Positions 8,170-18,089 are shown, numbered from the stretch's first letter. The stretch is 64,000 nucleotides of DNA from Brevibacillus porteri (GCF_003013475.1 NZ_PXZO01000011.1:62001-126000), one strand, 5' to 3'. Translations and numbers: made by a program. Notes: generated by a model from the sequence alone, not told the origin.

Positions 8170-9972
8170 TTGATTTTGGACTATCTGCAAGTGAAATCCG
8201 CGTATCAATTGAAGGTGGTACCGCAGCGTAGAGAGATTACCTTTTTAACGAAGCAGACAGGTATCGCGCAGTTGTGGCGCTGGAATGAAGATTCCAACCG
8301 CTCGGAGCAAGTGACCTTTTTGCCTGATCGTGTGGTAGCAGTTGACCATTCCCCGTGCGGAACGAAAACGATTGTGGGGATGGACAACAAGGGAGACGAG
8401 CGGCAACAGTTTTTTTTGCTAACGGAAAATGGTGCAGTCGTGAAGCCGCTGACAGACGCTCCCGATTATTTTCACTATTTAGGAGGCTGGTCTTTGTGTG
8501 GGCAAAAGATCGCGTGGTCCAGCAATCGTCGCAATCCGCGCAGCTTTGATATTTTTGTACAGGATGTCGAGAGTGGTGCGTATGAGGAAGTCTTTCGCTC
8601 TGATGGGCGCACAGATCCAATCGGCTGGCTGCCAGACGGGACAGGACTCATTTTCAGCGTACAGGAGACCAACATTGACAATTGTCTGTATGTGTTGAAT
8701 CTGCAAACGAAGGAAGCGCAAAAGCTCGCCATTTGCAGCAAACATGCGCGCTATCATTCCTTGGTACTGTCAAAAGACGGCCAAACGGGATATCTCGTAA
8801 CCGACCGCGATGAAAACACAAAAGTGTTGTGCCGCTTTTCACTGCATACAGGAGAGCTGAACAAACTGGTGCACGATGCGAAATGGGAAATTGAGGAGGT
8901 CAAATTATCTCCAGATGAGAAGCGACTTGCCTTCACGATCAATGAAGGAGGCTACTCCGTTCTTGCTCTCTATTCTTTGACAGAGCAACGCTGGGAGCGG
9001 GTGGAGGAAGCACCACATGGAGTGATCTCTTCCTTGGCGTGGGTGAGTGATGATCAGCTCGCCTATACACTGAAAAGTCCTACACTTCCAGGCGACATCT
9101 GGACGTATACCATTTCGGAGCAAACCAGCAGACGTGTGACGAACATTGGTCAATCCGATGCGCTGGAAGATAAACTCATCGAGCCCAAATTGTGCAGCTT
9201 TCCCTCTTTTGATGGCTTGGAAGTACCGTATTTCCTCTATGCCAAAGATACATCTAATGATGCAGAGATAAAACCAGTCGTCGTCTACGTCCATGGCGGG
9301 CCAGAGAGCCAAATTCGACCGGAGTATCATCCCGTTTTTCAGTTTTTGGCAAACGAAGGCTTTACGGTGGTAGCACCGAATGTTCGCGGCAGCATGGGCT
9401 ACGGTCGGGAATATGTCCAGCTCGATGATCGCCGCAAGCGGATGGATTCTGTAGCCGATTTGGCTTGGCTGGTCAAAGATTTAGGCAATCGCCCAAGCGT
9501 TGACCCGAAGGCGATCGGCATCATGGGTCGCAGCTACGGAGGCTTCATGACACTGGCGGCACTCACGCATTACCCTGACCTGTGGGCCGCAGGTGTTGAT
9601 ATTGTAGGGATTTCCCACTTCAAAACCTTTTTGGAGAACACCGGGGCATGGAGACGGAGATTGCGTGAGGTGGAGTACGGGTTCCTCGGCGAAGACGATG
9701 ACTTTTTTGAAGAAATTGCTCCTTTGAATCATTCCCATAAGATCTCGGCTCCGCTTCTCGTATTCCACGGGCGCAATGATACGCGTGTTCCTGTCAGCGA
9801 AGCAGAGCAGCTCGTAGCAGACATGAGAGGCAGGGGACAAGAAGTCGATTTGCACATTTTTGAGGATGAAGGCCACTTTACCGAAAAGCTGGACAATCAC
9901 ATCACGTTGAATCAAAAAATTTCCCAGTTCTTTTTGGAGCAACTGGCATCCACCAATAAAATCGAGGAGTGA
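8170..9972 (+). CDS. S9 family peptidase (prolyl oligopeptidase/acylaminoacyl-peptidase type)
   Basis: 600 aa, TTG start behind AGGAAAGGA. The N-terminal 330 residues form a beta-propeller with TolB/WD40-like repeats. The C-terminal alpha/beta hydrolase domain carries HGGPESQ, the nucleophile motif GRSYGG (Ser455), the acid in GRNDTRVP (Asp537) and the base in EGHF (His569), so the triad is intact. S9 enzymes cleave short peptides in the cytoplasm. It overlaps the next S9 gene region closely and lies just after the peptide importer, which suggests degradation of imported peptides. Confidence 0.88.
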   Translation: MILDYLQVKSAYQLKVVPQRREITFLTKQTGIAQLWRWNEDSNRSEQVTFLPDRVVAVDHSPCGTKTIVGMDNKGDERQQFFLLTENGAVVKPLTDAPDYFHYLGGWSLCGQKIAWSSNRRNPRSFDIFVQDVESGAYEEVFRSDGRTDPIGWLPDGTGLIFSVQETNIDNCLYVLNLQTKEAQKLAICSKHARYHSLVLSKDGQTGYLVTDRDENTKVLCRFSLHTGELNKLVHDAKWEIEEVKLSPDEKRLAFTINEGGYSVLALYSLTEQRWERVEEAPHGVISSLAWVSDDQLAYTLKSPTLPGDIWTYTISEQTSRRVTNIGQSDALEDKLIEPKLCSFPSFDGLEVPYFLYAKDTSNDAEIKPVVVYVHGGPESQIRPEYHPVFQFLANEGFTVVAPNVRGSMGYGREYVQLDDRRKRMDSVADLAWLVKDLGNRPSVDPKAIGIMGRSYGGFMTLAALTHYPDLWAAGVDIVGISHFKTFLENTGAWRRRLREVEYGFLGEDDDFFEEIAPLNHSHKISAPLLVFHGRNDTRVPVSEAEQLVADMRGRGQEVDLHIFEDEGHFTEKLDNHITLNQKISQFFLEQLASTNKIEE

Positions 9973-9977
9973 TTAGG

Positions 9978-11993
9978 ATGACGCAAGTAAAAAGAGGCAT
10001 AACGGCTGAAGATTTGTATCAAATGCGGTACGCGAGCGATCCACAGCTATCACCAGACGGAAAAACGCTTGCCTATGTGGAAAATCTCATCGATGAGTCC
10101 TACGCTTACCAAAATCACTTGGTGTTACGCAAATTGGATGTAGATGATCCACAGCCCCTGACGTCTGGCTTCCGCGACACCTTTCCGCGCTGGTCGCCGG
10201 ATGGTTCAAAGATTAGCTTTGTTTCGAATCGATCTGGAAAACCACAGATTTGGCTGATCGATGCAAAGGGAGGAGAAGCAAGGCAGCTCACGCGTTGCAA
10301 AAACGGCGTCAGCAATCCGACTTGGTCACCTGACGGCAAATACATTGTCTTCTCGTCGATCCTGGATGAGGGTGAAACATTCGCAGACCTCGAGGGAACC
10401 GAGGAAAAAGAAAAGGCCAAAGCCATTCATGTCGGAAGAATGAAGTACAAATCCGATGATCTCGGGTTCATTTACGAGAAAAACAAGCAGCTGGCCATTG
10501 TTCAAGTAGAAACAGGCGAGGTTACTCCACTCAGCGATGGCCCGTACAATCATACGTTTGGCTCCTGGTCGCCGGACGGAAAATGGCTCGCCATTACGGC
10601 GAACCGAGCAGAAGACCCTGATTTTCAGCATAGCGTTGACGTTTTTCTCATCCCTTCTGAAGGGGGAGAATGGAAAAAGCTGACCAAAAGCAAGGGGACT
10701 TTTGCTTATCCAACCTGGTCACATGATGGGAACAAGCTAGCGTATATCGGAAGTGAATTGGACACACATTTGTACGCAGCACAGAAGCGCATCTGGGTAT
10801 ATGATTTGGAAAAGGGCGACTATACTTGCATCACAGCGGATTGGGACGTTCAGGTTGGCGATTCCACTATCGGAGACATGCGCTCGCCAGGTCACCCGAA
10901 TCCAGGGGCTGTATGGACAGCGGACGGAAGAGGCATGTATTTCATCGCCAGCGAACGAGGAAATTCTGGCATTTATCACGTAACGCTGGACGGACAAGTC
11001 AAGAGTGTTGTAGCGGGCAACCGGAATATTTACGGCTTTTCGCTGCATGAAAACGAACAAACGGTGGTTGCTGCCATCAGTGATCCGTTTACGCCCGGAG
11101 ACTTGTATCAAGTAAGTCTGAAAGACGGCGAAGAAAAACGTTTGACAGCGCTGAACGAAGAGCTATTTGCAGGCATCGAGCTCCCTGTTCCTGAAGAAAT
11201 GGAGTTTGTCGCGATGGATGGCTGGAAGCTGCACGGTTGGATGCTTAAGCCTGTCGGTTTTGAAGAAGGAAAAAAATATCCGATGGTTTTGCAAATTCAT
11301 GGCGGGCCTCACTCTATGTACGGAAATACGTTTTTCCATGAGTTCCAGCTGCTCGCTGCAAAAGGCTACGCCGTACTCTATACAAATCCGAGAGGGAGCT
11401 TTGGCTACGGAGAGCGTTTTGTTCAGGCGTGCTGCGGAGACTATGGAGGGAACGATTATCGCGATTTGATGACGGCCGTGCAATATGCATGCGATCATTT
11501 CGATTTTGTCGATGAGGACTGCTTGGGTGTCGCAGGCGGCAGCTACGGTGGCTTCATGACGAACTGGATCGTCGGTAAAACCAATCGATTCAAAGCGGGT
11601 GTGACAGATCGGAGTATTTGCAACTGGGTAAGCTTTTACGGTGTCAGTGATATCGGATATTACTTCACTGCCGAAGAGATTCAGGCAAATCCATTCACGA
11701 ATCCGGAAAAAATGTGGCAGCATTCACCGATTCGCTTGGTAGAGAACATAGAGACGCCACTGCTGATCATGCATGGGGAACATGACTACCGTTGCCCAAT
11801 CGAACAGGCCGAGCAGCTTTATGTAACATTGAAGCATCAAGGTAAGGCCCCGGTGTCATTTGTCCGTTTCCCGGGTGCCAGTCATGAACTATCCCGCAGT
11901 GGTGATCCTGAACAACGCGTGTTGAGACTGCAATATACGACAGACTGGTTTGACAGCTATTTGGTTGCACACCAAGAAGAGAAAATCGAATAG
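9978..11993 (+). CDS. S9 family peptidase, YuxL-like
   Basis: 671 aa from the ATG at 9978, which has GAGGAG eight bases upstream; a GTG nine bases earlier lies on top of that site and is less likely. Five SPDG-type propeller repeats (for example RWSPDGSK, TWSPDGKY, SWSPDGKW) precede a hydrolase domain with HGGPHSMYG, GGSYGGFM (Ser522), GEHDYRCP (Asp603) and SHEL (His636). Sequence and length agree well with Bacillus subtilis YuxL, a predicted acylaminoacyl-peptidase. Starts within ten bases of the previous stop, so the two peptidases are co-transcribed. Confidence 0.9.
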   Translation: MTQVKRGITAEDLYQMRYASDPQLSPDGKTLAYVENLIDESYAYQNHLVLRKLDVDDPQPLTSGFRDTFPRWSPDGSKISFVSNRSGKPQIWLIDAKGGEARQLTRCKNGVSNPTWSPDGKYIVFSSILDEGETFADLEGTEEKEKAKAIHVGRMKYKSDDLGFIYEKNKQLAIVQVETGEVTPLSDGPYNHTFGSWSPDGKWLAITANRAEDPDFQHSVDVFLIPSEGGEWKKLTKSKGTFAYPTWSHDGNKLAYIGSELDTHLYAAQKRIWVYDLEKGDYTCITADWDVQVGDSTIGDMRSPGHPNPGAVWTADGRGMYFIASERGNSGIYHVTLDGQVKSVVAGNRNIYGFSLHENEQTVVAAISDPFTPGDLYQVSLKDGEEKRLTALNEELFAGIELPVPEEMEFVAMDGWKLHGWMLKPVGFEEGKKYPMVLQIHGGPHSMYGNTFFHEFQLLAAKGYAVLYTNPRGSFGYGERFVQACCGDYGGNDYRDLMTAVQYACDHFDFVDEDCLGVAGGSYGGFMTNWIVGKTNRFKAGVTDRSICNWVSFYGVSDIGYYFTAEEIQANPFTNPEKMWQHSPIRLVENIETPLLIMHGEHDYRCPIEQAEQLYVTLKHQGKAPVSFVRFPGASHELSRSGDPEQRVLRLQYTTDWFDSYLVAHQEEKIE

Positions 11994-12024
11994 GCAGCTA
12001 AATGTCGATAGGAGGTGCCCGATC

Positions 12025-13404
12025 GTGAACAAAGAACAAGTAATAGGTATCGTGCAAGAAAATTTGCCACAAGCAATCGAGAAGCTGAAGCAATATTTGA
12101 GATTTCCTACTGTGTCCGCGCAGCATAAGGCCATCCCAGAGACAGTTGAATACGTGGTCAAGATGATTCATGAGGTTGGCGGAGAGACAAAGGTACTCGA
12201 CAATCTTGGCGGCAATCCAGTCGTGTATGCGTTTTTTGCAGCAGGCAGTGAAGGAGACGCCAGCAAAACGATTCTGTTTTACGATCACTACGATGTTCAA
12301 CCACCTGAGCCGTTTCATGAGTGGAGCACGGAGCCGTTTGACCCTACGATCATCGATGGAAAGCTGTATGCACGTGGTGCTGCCGACAATAAAGGTGACC
12401 TCGTTGCGCGTCTGACGGCGATTCACATTTTGCAGCAGCAAGCGGGCGGTTTGCCTTGCAACATCAAGTTCCTGATCGAAGGAGAAGAAGAGATCGGCAG
12501 CCCGAATCTGGAGCCATATCTTCGAGAGTACAAGGATCTTTTCCAGGCGGATGCCTGCATTTGGGAATTCGGTGGAAAGGACGAAAATGAGCGAATCAGC
12601 ATGGTTGCCGGGATCAAAGGAATGGCGTACCTTGAGCTGACATGCGTTGGGGCAAAGATCGACATGCATTCCTCTGTCGGTGCGTATGTAGACAATGCAG
12701 CATGGCGCTTGGTCCAGGCATTGGCGACGATGAAAAATCAGCAAAACGAGATTTTGGTCGAAGGCTTCTTTGACGGGATCGAGGAACCGACAGCGGATGA
12801 AAAGAAAGTCGTTTCCGAATTGCCGTTCAGTGAAGAGGCGACAGCAGCGCTATACGGTTTGAAACGCCCACTGATTACCGCAGCAAACAGCGTGGACCCA
12901 CGAGAAGCCATGGTTTTTCACCCGACTATGACCATTTGCGGTCTGGATAGCGGCTATACAGGAGAGGGTGCGAAAACGGTACTGCCGAAAAGCGCGAAGG
13001 CCAAGTTGGATTGCCGCCTTGTCCCAGGACAAGATCCACAGCACATCATGAATTGTATCGAGAACCATTTGGAGAAGCATGGTTTTACGGATATCACCGT
13101 CACCATGATTAACGGACAAAAAGCGTACCGTTCCGATTTCCACCATCCATTTGTTGCTCACGTGCTGGATTCGGCTCGCGTCATTTACGAACATGAACCA
13201 GTGCTTTCTCCAAACGCGGCAGGCACGGGGCCGATGTATATTTTCGGTGAACAGCTGAAGCTTCCTGTTGTTAGTACAGGAGTAGGCTGGGTTGGCTGCA
13301 AAGTACATGCACCGAACGAATCTATCCGTTTGAAAGACTTCGAGGAAGGTATTGCCCATATGGTTGTCATGCTCTCTGGATTTGCCAAAGCGCTGTCAGA
13401 GTAG
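12025..13404 (+). CDS. M20 family metallo-dipeptidase
   Basis: 459 aa from GTG 12025, behind AGGAGG at nine bases. It has the M20 zinc-site motifs YDHYDVQP (first metal ligand and catalytic Asp two residues later), ARGAADNKGD (bridging Asp) and EGEEEIGSPN (catalytic Glu). A dimerisation domain lies roughly at residues 190-330. M20 dipeptidases of this group split dipeptides or N-acyl amino acids with two zinc ions. It follows the S9 genes by about 30 bases and completes an import, oligopeptide cleavage, dipeptide cleavage series. Exact substrate unknown. Confidence 0.9.
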   Translation: MNKEQVIGIVQENLPQAIEKLKQYLRFPTVSAQHKAIPETVEYVVKMIHEVGGETKVLDNLGGNPVVYAFFAAGSEGDASKTILFYDHYDVQPPEPFHEWSTEPFDPTIIDGKLYARGAADNKGDLVARLTAIHILQQQAGGLPCNIKFLIEGEEEIGSPNLEPYLREYKDLFQADACIWEFGGKDENERISMVAGIKGMAYLELTCVGAKIDMHSSVGAYVDNAAWRLVQALATMKNQQNEILVEGFFDGIEEPTADEKKVVSELPFSEEATAALYGLKRPLITAANSVDPREAMVFHPTMTICGLDSGYTGEGAKTVLPKSAKAKLDCRLVPGQDPQHIMNCIENHLEKHGFTDITVTMINGQKAYRSDFHHPFVAHVLDSARVIYEHEPVLSPNAAGTGPMYIFGEQLKLPVVSTGVGWVGCKVHAPNESIRLKDFEEGIAHMVVMLSGFAKALSE

Positions 13405-13440
13405 CGACATACGAGTGAAGAATCAGGCAATTCTATAGCG

Positions 13441-13474
13441 AAAAGGGGACCTTTCAGGTGAAAAGGTCTCCTTT
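13441..13474 (+). terminator. terminator after the peptidase operon
   Basis: Fourteen-pair stem (AAAGGGGACCTTTC against GAAAAGGTCTCCTTT, one bulge and one wobble) with an AGGT loop. The T-tract after it is short. Confidence 0.6.
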
Positions 13475-13578
13475 CCTATTTGGAACCTTCTCGCAGCACT
13501 TCCAGAGTGGACTTTGCTTTTGCAAACCATGTACAATCGTAAATGATAATGTACATACATTTACAGGAGGCGAAATGC

Positions 13579-14550
13579 GTGAACAGCGATACACATCCAT
13601 TCGAAATCGCAACCTTTGCTGGCGGGTGCTTCTGGTGCATGGTCAGTCCGTTTGACAAGATGCCAGGCATTGAAAAAGTCGTCTCCGGCTATACAGGCGG
13701 TCATGTCGAAAACCCAACCTATGAACAGGTATGCTCTGATACGACGGGACACTATGAAGCGGTCCAAATCACATATGATCCGTCGCTCATCACATACGAG
13801 GAATTGCTGCAAATGTTTTGGAGACAAATCGACCCGACTGACGCTGGTGGTCAATTCGGTGATCGAGGTCAATCGTATGCGCCAGCGATCTTCTATCATA
13901 ATGAAGAGCAAGAAAGGCTTGCGTTGAAATCCAAGCAAGAGCTGGATGCGAGCGGTCGTTTCCAAAAGCCCATTGCAACGCTGATTTTGCCAGCCAAGCC
14001 GTTCTATCCGGCGGAGGAATATCATCAGGACTACTATAAGAAAAATTCGGTTCGCTACCAATACTATCGGGCGGCATCAGGCAGAGCGAAATTCACCAAG
14101 GAAGCATGGCGCGACCGTGCGAAGCAAGAAGAATTGAAAAAAATCTTGACTCCGCTCCAGTACGAGGTGACGCAAAATAACGGGACAGAACGTCCATTTA
14201 CGAACGAATTCTGGGATCATAAGGAAGAGGGCATCTACGTAGATATCGTCTCCAACGAGCCTTTGTTCAGTTCCTTGGACAAGTTCGATTCCGGTTGCGG
14301 GTGGCCATCCTTTACCCAGCCATTGCAAGAGGAAAACGTAACCGAGCATGTGGATTTGACACATAATATGATTCGTACAGAGATTCGCAGCAAAGATGCA
14401 GATTCTCATCTCGGCCACGTTTTCGAGGACGGACCTGGAGAAAATGGATTGCGCTATTGCATCAATTCAGCCGCCTTGCGCTTCATTCCGAAGGATCGTT
14501 TGGAGGAAGAAGGCTTCGGGGAGTTTCAACGATTATTTGAAAAAGAATAG
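13579..14550 (+). CDS. msrAB: fused peptide methionine sulfoxide reductase MsrA-MsrB
   Basis: 323 aa from GTG 13579, with AGGAGG eight bases upstream. The N-terminal MsrA domain has GGCFWC with catalytic Cys17 and reduces the S-sulfoxide. The C-terminal MsrB domain (from about residue 180) has [14 protein letters not shown] and [11 protein letters not shown] with catalytic Cys294 for the R-sulfoxide. The CxxC pairs of zinc-binding MsrB are absent, so this is the zinc-free type. Acts in repair of oxidised proteins, with thioredoxin as usual reductant. Single-gene unit between two terminators. Confidence 0.93.
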   Translation: MNSDTHPFEIATFAGGCFWCMVSPFDKMPGIEKVVSGYTGGHVENPTYEQVCSDTTGHYEAVQITYDPSLITYEELLQMFWRQIDPTDAGGQFGDRGQSYAPAIFYHNEEQERLALKSKQELDASGRFQKPIATLILPAKPFYPAEEYHQDYYKKNSVRYQYYRAASGRAKFTKEAWRDRAKQEELKKILTPLQYEVTQNNGTERPFTNEFWDHKEEGIYVDIVSNEPLFSSLDKFDSGCGWPSFTQPLQEENVTEHVDLTHNMIRTEIRSKDADSHLGHVFEDGPGENGLRYCINSAALRFIPKDRLEEEGFGEFQRLFEKE

Positions 14551-14556
14551 TGCGTG

Positions 14557-14598
14557 GACCGCTACTCTCTGGGAAACATGGGAGAAGGCGGTCTTTTT
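14557..14598 (+). terminator. terminator after msrAB
   Basis: GACCGC...CTCTC pairs with GGGAG...GCGGTC around TGGGAAACAT, followed by TTTTT. Confidence 0.7.
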
Positions 14599-14645
14599 GC
14601 TAAACATACAACTAGGCAAACATAAGAGCATGCAGGGAGGGTCCA

Positions 14646-16223
14646 ATGTACACGCAGACATCCTTTCACAGACTAATTGGACTGTTACTCGCAGCAATCA
14701 TGGCTATAGCAGGCTGTTCTTTCGGTCAGGAGCCGCCTCACAGCAATCAAATCGTACCGACACCCCAAAACGTTGTTGAGGGTGGGACGTTAATCATTGC
14801 ACGTATGTCGGATGCCGCAAATCTCGATCCCCACTTTATTTTGACGATTAATGAGGCGAGTGTCGTCCAAGGAAAAGTGTATGAAGGGCTCGTTAAACGA
14901 GATCGGAACATGAACATTCAGCCACAGCTGGCAACGTCATGGAAACAAATCGACGATCTTACTTGGGAGTTTACTCTCCGACAAGGTGTTGTTTTTCACG
15001 ATGGGACTCCCTTTCATGCACAGGCGGTTAAGAAAACATTTGATCGTGTATTAAATCCAGCAGTGGCTTCTCCTCGGGCTGCCATGTTCGAAAAAGTAAA
15101 GCAGGTAAGGGTCATCGATCCGTACAGAGTGCAATTCATCCTTCATAAGCCATTTGCGCCTTTGCTTTCTATTTTGGCCAGTCATGAGGGGAGCATCATC
15201 AGCCCTACTACGATCGATAAATACGGACGGGAGTTATCGCATCACCCGGTTGGTACTGGCCCTTATCAGTTCCAATCATGGGAGCCTGGCAGTCAAATTA
15301 CGTTGAGCAAAAACCAGTCCTATTGGGGCGAGGCTGCTACGCTTGATCAAGTCGTCTTCAAGGTTGTTCCAGATGATGCGGCTCGCATTGCGATGGTCGA
15401 GAATGGAGAAGCACATATTGCAGAGTCCATCCCTGTCATGGAGCTGGATCGGATTCAAGCGTCCAACCAGATGCGGGTGTACCGCAGTGATGCGCTCGGG
15501 ACGGAGTTTATGGGGTTTAATGTTTCACGTCCACCACTGAATGATATCCGTGTGAGGAAAGCCATCAGTATGGCGATCGAGACGGGAGCAATCATTAAAG
15601 GGGTGTATAACAATGTGGGAACCAAGGCGAACTCACCGATTGGACCGCATGTGTTCGGCTACAGTCCGACTGTGAAAAGCTACCAGTACGACATCAACCA
15701 AGCGCGTCGTTTGCTCGCAGAGGCGGGCTATCCAAATGGTTTTCCTATTCAAATGATTACCTACAACAGACGGGACCGAATCTTGGTTGCCCAAGTAATA
15801 CGGTCGCAATTAAAAGGGATCGGCATCGACGCGGAGCTAAAAGTCGTTAGCTACGATGTGTTTGTCCGAACCATTGAGAAAACGAAGGATCATGAGATTT
15901 TTGTCAGTGGCTGGGCAAATGTAACCGGGGATGCCGACTACAATCAATACAATTTATTTCATACATCGGGTGGTGGGGCTGGCAACAGTTTTCAATACAG
16001 CAATCCCGAGCTGGATCGTCTCATCGAGGCTGGTCGTATCGAAACAGATCCTGCCAAAAGACTCGCCATCTACGCGAAAGCTCAAGAAGTGGAGCTGCAA
16101 GATGCTTTGGTCGTGCCGATTCGCAATCTGGAGAATTTAGCTGTGATTAGCAACCATATTCAGGGCTTCTCCATCAGTCCAGCGGGTTACCTGAATGTCG
16201 ATCAGGTCGTGATTTCTCGATAA
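14646..16223 (+). CDS. orphan peptide-binding lipoprotein (SBP family 5)
   Basis: 525 aa with signal peptide and lipobox IAGC (Cys23). The start has GGGAGG five bases upstream. Family 5 features include GGTLIIARMSDAANLDPHF, the WEFTLRQGVVFHDGTPF signature near residue 110 and LLAEAGYPNGF. No permease or ATPase gene is beside it, so it either feeds a transporter encoded elsewhere or has a sensory role. It is closely similar in length and motifs to the lipoprotein at 62293-63870, so the two are probably paralogues. Likely ligands are peptides, but nickel, heme or glutathione binders share the fold. Confidence 0.88.
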   Translation: MYTQTSFHRLIGLLLAAIMAIAGCSFGQEPPHSNQIVPTPQNVVEGGTLIIARMSDAANLDPHFILTINEASVVQGKVYEGLVKRDRNMNIQPQLATSWKQIDDLTWEFTLRQGVVFHDGTPFHAQAVKKTFDRVLNPAVASPRAAMFEKVKQVRVIDPYRVQFILHKPFAPLLSILASHEGSIISPTTIDKYGRELSHHPVGTGPYQFQSWEPGSQITLSKNQSYWGEAATLDQVVFKVVPDDAARIAMVENGEAHIAESIPVMELDRIQASNQMRVYRSDALGTEFMGFNVSRPPLNDIRVRKAISMAIETGAIIKGVYNNVGTKANSPIGPHVFGYSPTVKSYQYDINQARRLLAEAGYPNGFPIQMITYNRRDRILVAQVIRSQLKGIGIDAELKVVSYDVFVRTIEKTKDHEIFVSGWANVTGDADYNQYNLFHTSGGGAGNSFQYSNPELDRLIEAGRIETDPAKRLAIYAKAQEVELQDALVVPIRNLENLAVISNHIQGFSISPAGYLNVDQVVISR

Positions 16224-16319
16224 AACATGTAACGAAACGTCGGTCAATTATGTCATAATAAGTACGTACTTTTATTACCTACATAATTGGATCAGCTCCA
16301 AAACGAAAGGAACGTTACA

Positions 16320-17222
16320 ATGAGAAGTTTTCGACACCGACTTTTGCATCCGCTCGTACTCGTAACGGCCATGACATTTGTGTTGTCTGGATGTAACAGT
16401 ACAGCTGCTCCACAAGAACCACAGACACCACCATCCGTGGAGACGCCAACTCCTCCAAAGAAAGAAGAAGTGAAGCCAAAAGAAGAGACCACGCCTTCAC
16501 CGGCTGAAACACCAAAGCAAGAACAACCGGAGCAACCCCAGAAAGCGAAGCCAACGGAAACGAAGCCGGCAGAAAAGCCACCAGCGGGTCAGCCACCTGA
16601 GCTGTCGTTCCCGGACATCGAGGTCGTGGGGGAGCCTGAGAGTGTTGCTGTACTGGTGAACAAACAACGCAAACTTCCAGAGAACTATCAGCCAAATGAT
16701 TTAGTGTTTCCGAACGTTCCTTACCTGCTCCCGGAAAAGAGCGAGAAACGAAAAATGCGCAAAGAAGCAGCTGGTGCGCTTGAACAGTTATTTGCGGCAG
16801 CCCAGGCTGACGGCGTCCAGTTGGCTGGCGTATCTGCCTATCGCTCCCACGCCTACCAGAAATCGCTGTTTAATCGCTATGTAAAAAAAGACGGCGTAGA
16901 GAAGGCACGGACTTACAGTGCCGTTCCTGGGACGAGTGAGCATGAGACGGGACTCGCGATTGACGTCTCCGGTAAGGATGGCAAATGCGCAGCAACGAGC
17001 TGCTTTGCCGGAACAAAAGAAGCGAAGTGGCTGGATGAAAACGTCGAGAAGTTTGGATTTATCATTCGCTACCCAGAGGGAAAAGACGCGATTACTGGCT
17101 ATATTTATGAGCCGTGGCATTTGCGCTATGTAGGTGCCGAGATTGCGCAAGAAATTGGAGAAAAAGGGATTACCCTCGAAGAATATTCAGGTGCCGTGCC
17201 TGTTTCCACACCAACGAATTAA
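16320..17222 (+). CDS. D,D-carboxypeptidase lipoprotein (VanY type, peptidase M15B)
   Basis: 300 aa from ATG 16320 (AAAGGAA upstream). Lipobox LSGC anchors it outside the membrane. Residues about 30-110 are a Pro/Glu/Lys-rich linker. The M15B zinc site is complete: SAYRSHAYQ, SEHETGLAIDV (His and Asp ligands) and EPWHLRYVG (catalytic Glu and His ligand). The family removes the terminal D-Ala of cell-wall precursors. No vanH/A/X genes or two-component system are nearby, so this is ordinary wall maturation rather than a glycopeptide-resistance cluster. Confidence 0.9.
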   Translation: MRSFRHRLLHPLVLVTAMTFVLSGCNSTAAPQEPQTPPSVETPTPPKKEEVKPKEETTPSPAETPKQEQPEQPQKAKPTETKPAEKPPAGQPPELSFPDIEVVGEPESVAVLVNKQRKLPENYQPNDLVFPNVPYLLPEKSEKRKMRKEAAGALEQLFAAAQADGVQLAGVSAYRSHAYQKSLFNRYVKKDGVEKARTYSAVPGTSEHETGLAIDVSGKDGKCAATSCFAGTKEAKWLDENVEKFGFIIRYPEGKDAITGYIYEPWHLRYVGAEIAQEIGEKGITLEEYSGAVPVSTPTN

Positions 17223-17229
17223 GGAAGAA

Positions 17230-17264
17230 ACGCCGATCTCTCACCGAAGAGAATCGGCGTTTTT
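17230..17264 (+). terminator. terminator after the M15B carboxypeptidase
   Basis: ACGCCGATCTCT pairs with AGAGAATCGGCGT (one bulged A), loop CACCGA, tail TTTTG. Confidence 0.8.
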
Positions 17265-17302
17265 GCTATGTAGTTATGCTATAATGGTCACGGGTGAAGA
17301 TA

Positions 17303-17950
17303 ATGGCCGAAAAATCAATCAGAGAACGTATTATTGAAACATCCATGCGCTTGTTTGAAGCAAATGGCTACCACAAAGTGACTGTGGATCAAATTGTGAA
17401 AGAAAGCGGCACGTCGAAGGGAGGATTTTATCACAACTTCAAATCAAAAGATGAACTCCTCTATATCATTCATGATCAATTTATTACGTATGTGCTGGAG
17501 AAAGCAGAGGAAGCTTACGAGAAGTGGGACACCCCGACAGAGCGACTCCAAGCAATCGTAAAATCCTTCGTTATGATGATTGATCTGTACCGCTCGCAGG
17601 TTACGATCTTTTATCAGGAGAGTCTGTTTTTAGCACCAGAGTACTACACGGATATTGAAACAAAACGGGATCGCTATAAAAAAATCATGTTCACCGTCAT
17701 TTCGGACGGAATCGAATCGGGTGAGTTCCGCCCGGAGCTGCCTGTGCCGATTGTGTCCATGGCTATCTTTGGCATGGTGAACTGGATTTACAAGTGGTAT
17801 CAAAAGTCAGGGACGTACTCGATCGAGCAAATCGCGGATATTTATGCAGATATGGTTCTTCATTCCGTTTTGAAATCAGAATCGATGGAAAACCCGTCAT
17901 TTCAACGTTTTTTCCTGCAATCAGAAGGAAATTCCTTCCATCCATTGTAG
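17303..17950 (+). CDS. TetR/AcrR family regulator of the propionyl-CoA operon
   Basis: 215 aa from the ATG at 17303; an in-frame GTG nine bases earlier is an alternative. The N-terminal HTH (VDQIVKESGTSKGGFYHNFKSKDELL) is typical TetR and the rest is a ligand-binding helical domain resembling regulators of fatty-acid and short-acyl-CoA catabolism. It lies immediately upstream of, and in the same direction as, the methylmalonyl-CoA operon, and three palindromes containing GACCAACT sit in the 240-bp gap. The most likely role is a repressor released by an acyl-CoA. That last step is inference. Confidence 0.85.
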   Translation: MAEKSIRERIIETSMRLFEANGYHKVTVDQIVKESGTSKGGFYHNFKSKDELLYIIHDQFITYVLEKAEEAYEKWDTPTERLQAIVKSFVMMIDLYRSQVTIFYQESLFLAPEYYTDIETKRDRYKKIMFTVISDGIESGEFRPELPVPIVSMAIFGMVNWIYKWYQKSGTYSIEQIADIYADMVLHSVLKSESMENPSFQRFFLQSEGNSFHPL

Positions 17951-18042
17951 GTGTGCTAACAAGGATCATGCGGCTACACTCAAGCTTTTCGATAGGAGAC
18001 AGGGGCATAGTCGCTTGATGGTCCCTTATCATATTCTTCGAT

Positions 18043-18062
18043 CAGACCAACTGGTTGGTCTG
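18043..18062. promoter_or_regulatory. operator palindrome 1 (TetR type)
   Basis: CAGACCAACT followed by GGTTGGTCTG; the half-sites match at nine of ten positions. First of three related palindromes before the carrier gene at 18191. Confidence 0.7.
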
Positions 18063-18083
18063 TACTAGTATTCTGACATTTGT

Positions 18084-18089
18084 TATAAT
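18084..18089 (+). promoter_or_regulatory. -10 element of the propionyl-CoA operon
   Basis: A perfect TATAAT between operators 1 and 2. The -35 region (TGTACT at 17 bp) is weak. Palindromes on both sides would let a bound repressor cover the promoter. Confidence 0.5.

Noticed and set aside
13530..13575. Possible Fur or PerR box before msrAB (AT-rich ATGATAATGTACAT)
   Set aside because: Match to either consensus is too weak compared with the boxes at 59784 and 60774.
16320..17222. VanY-type gene as part of a glycopeptide resistance cluster
   Set aside because: No vanH, ligase, vanX or VanRS genes are nearby; M15B lipoproteins are common housekeeping genes.
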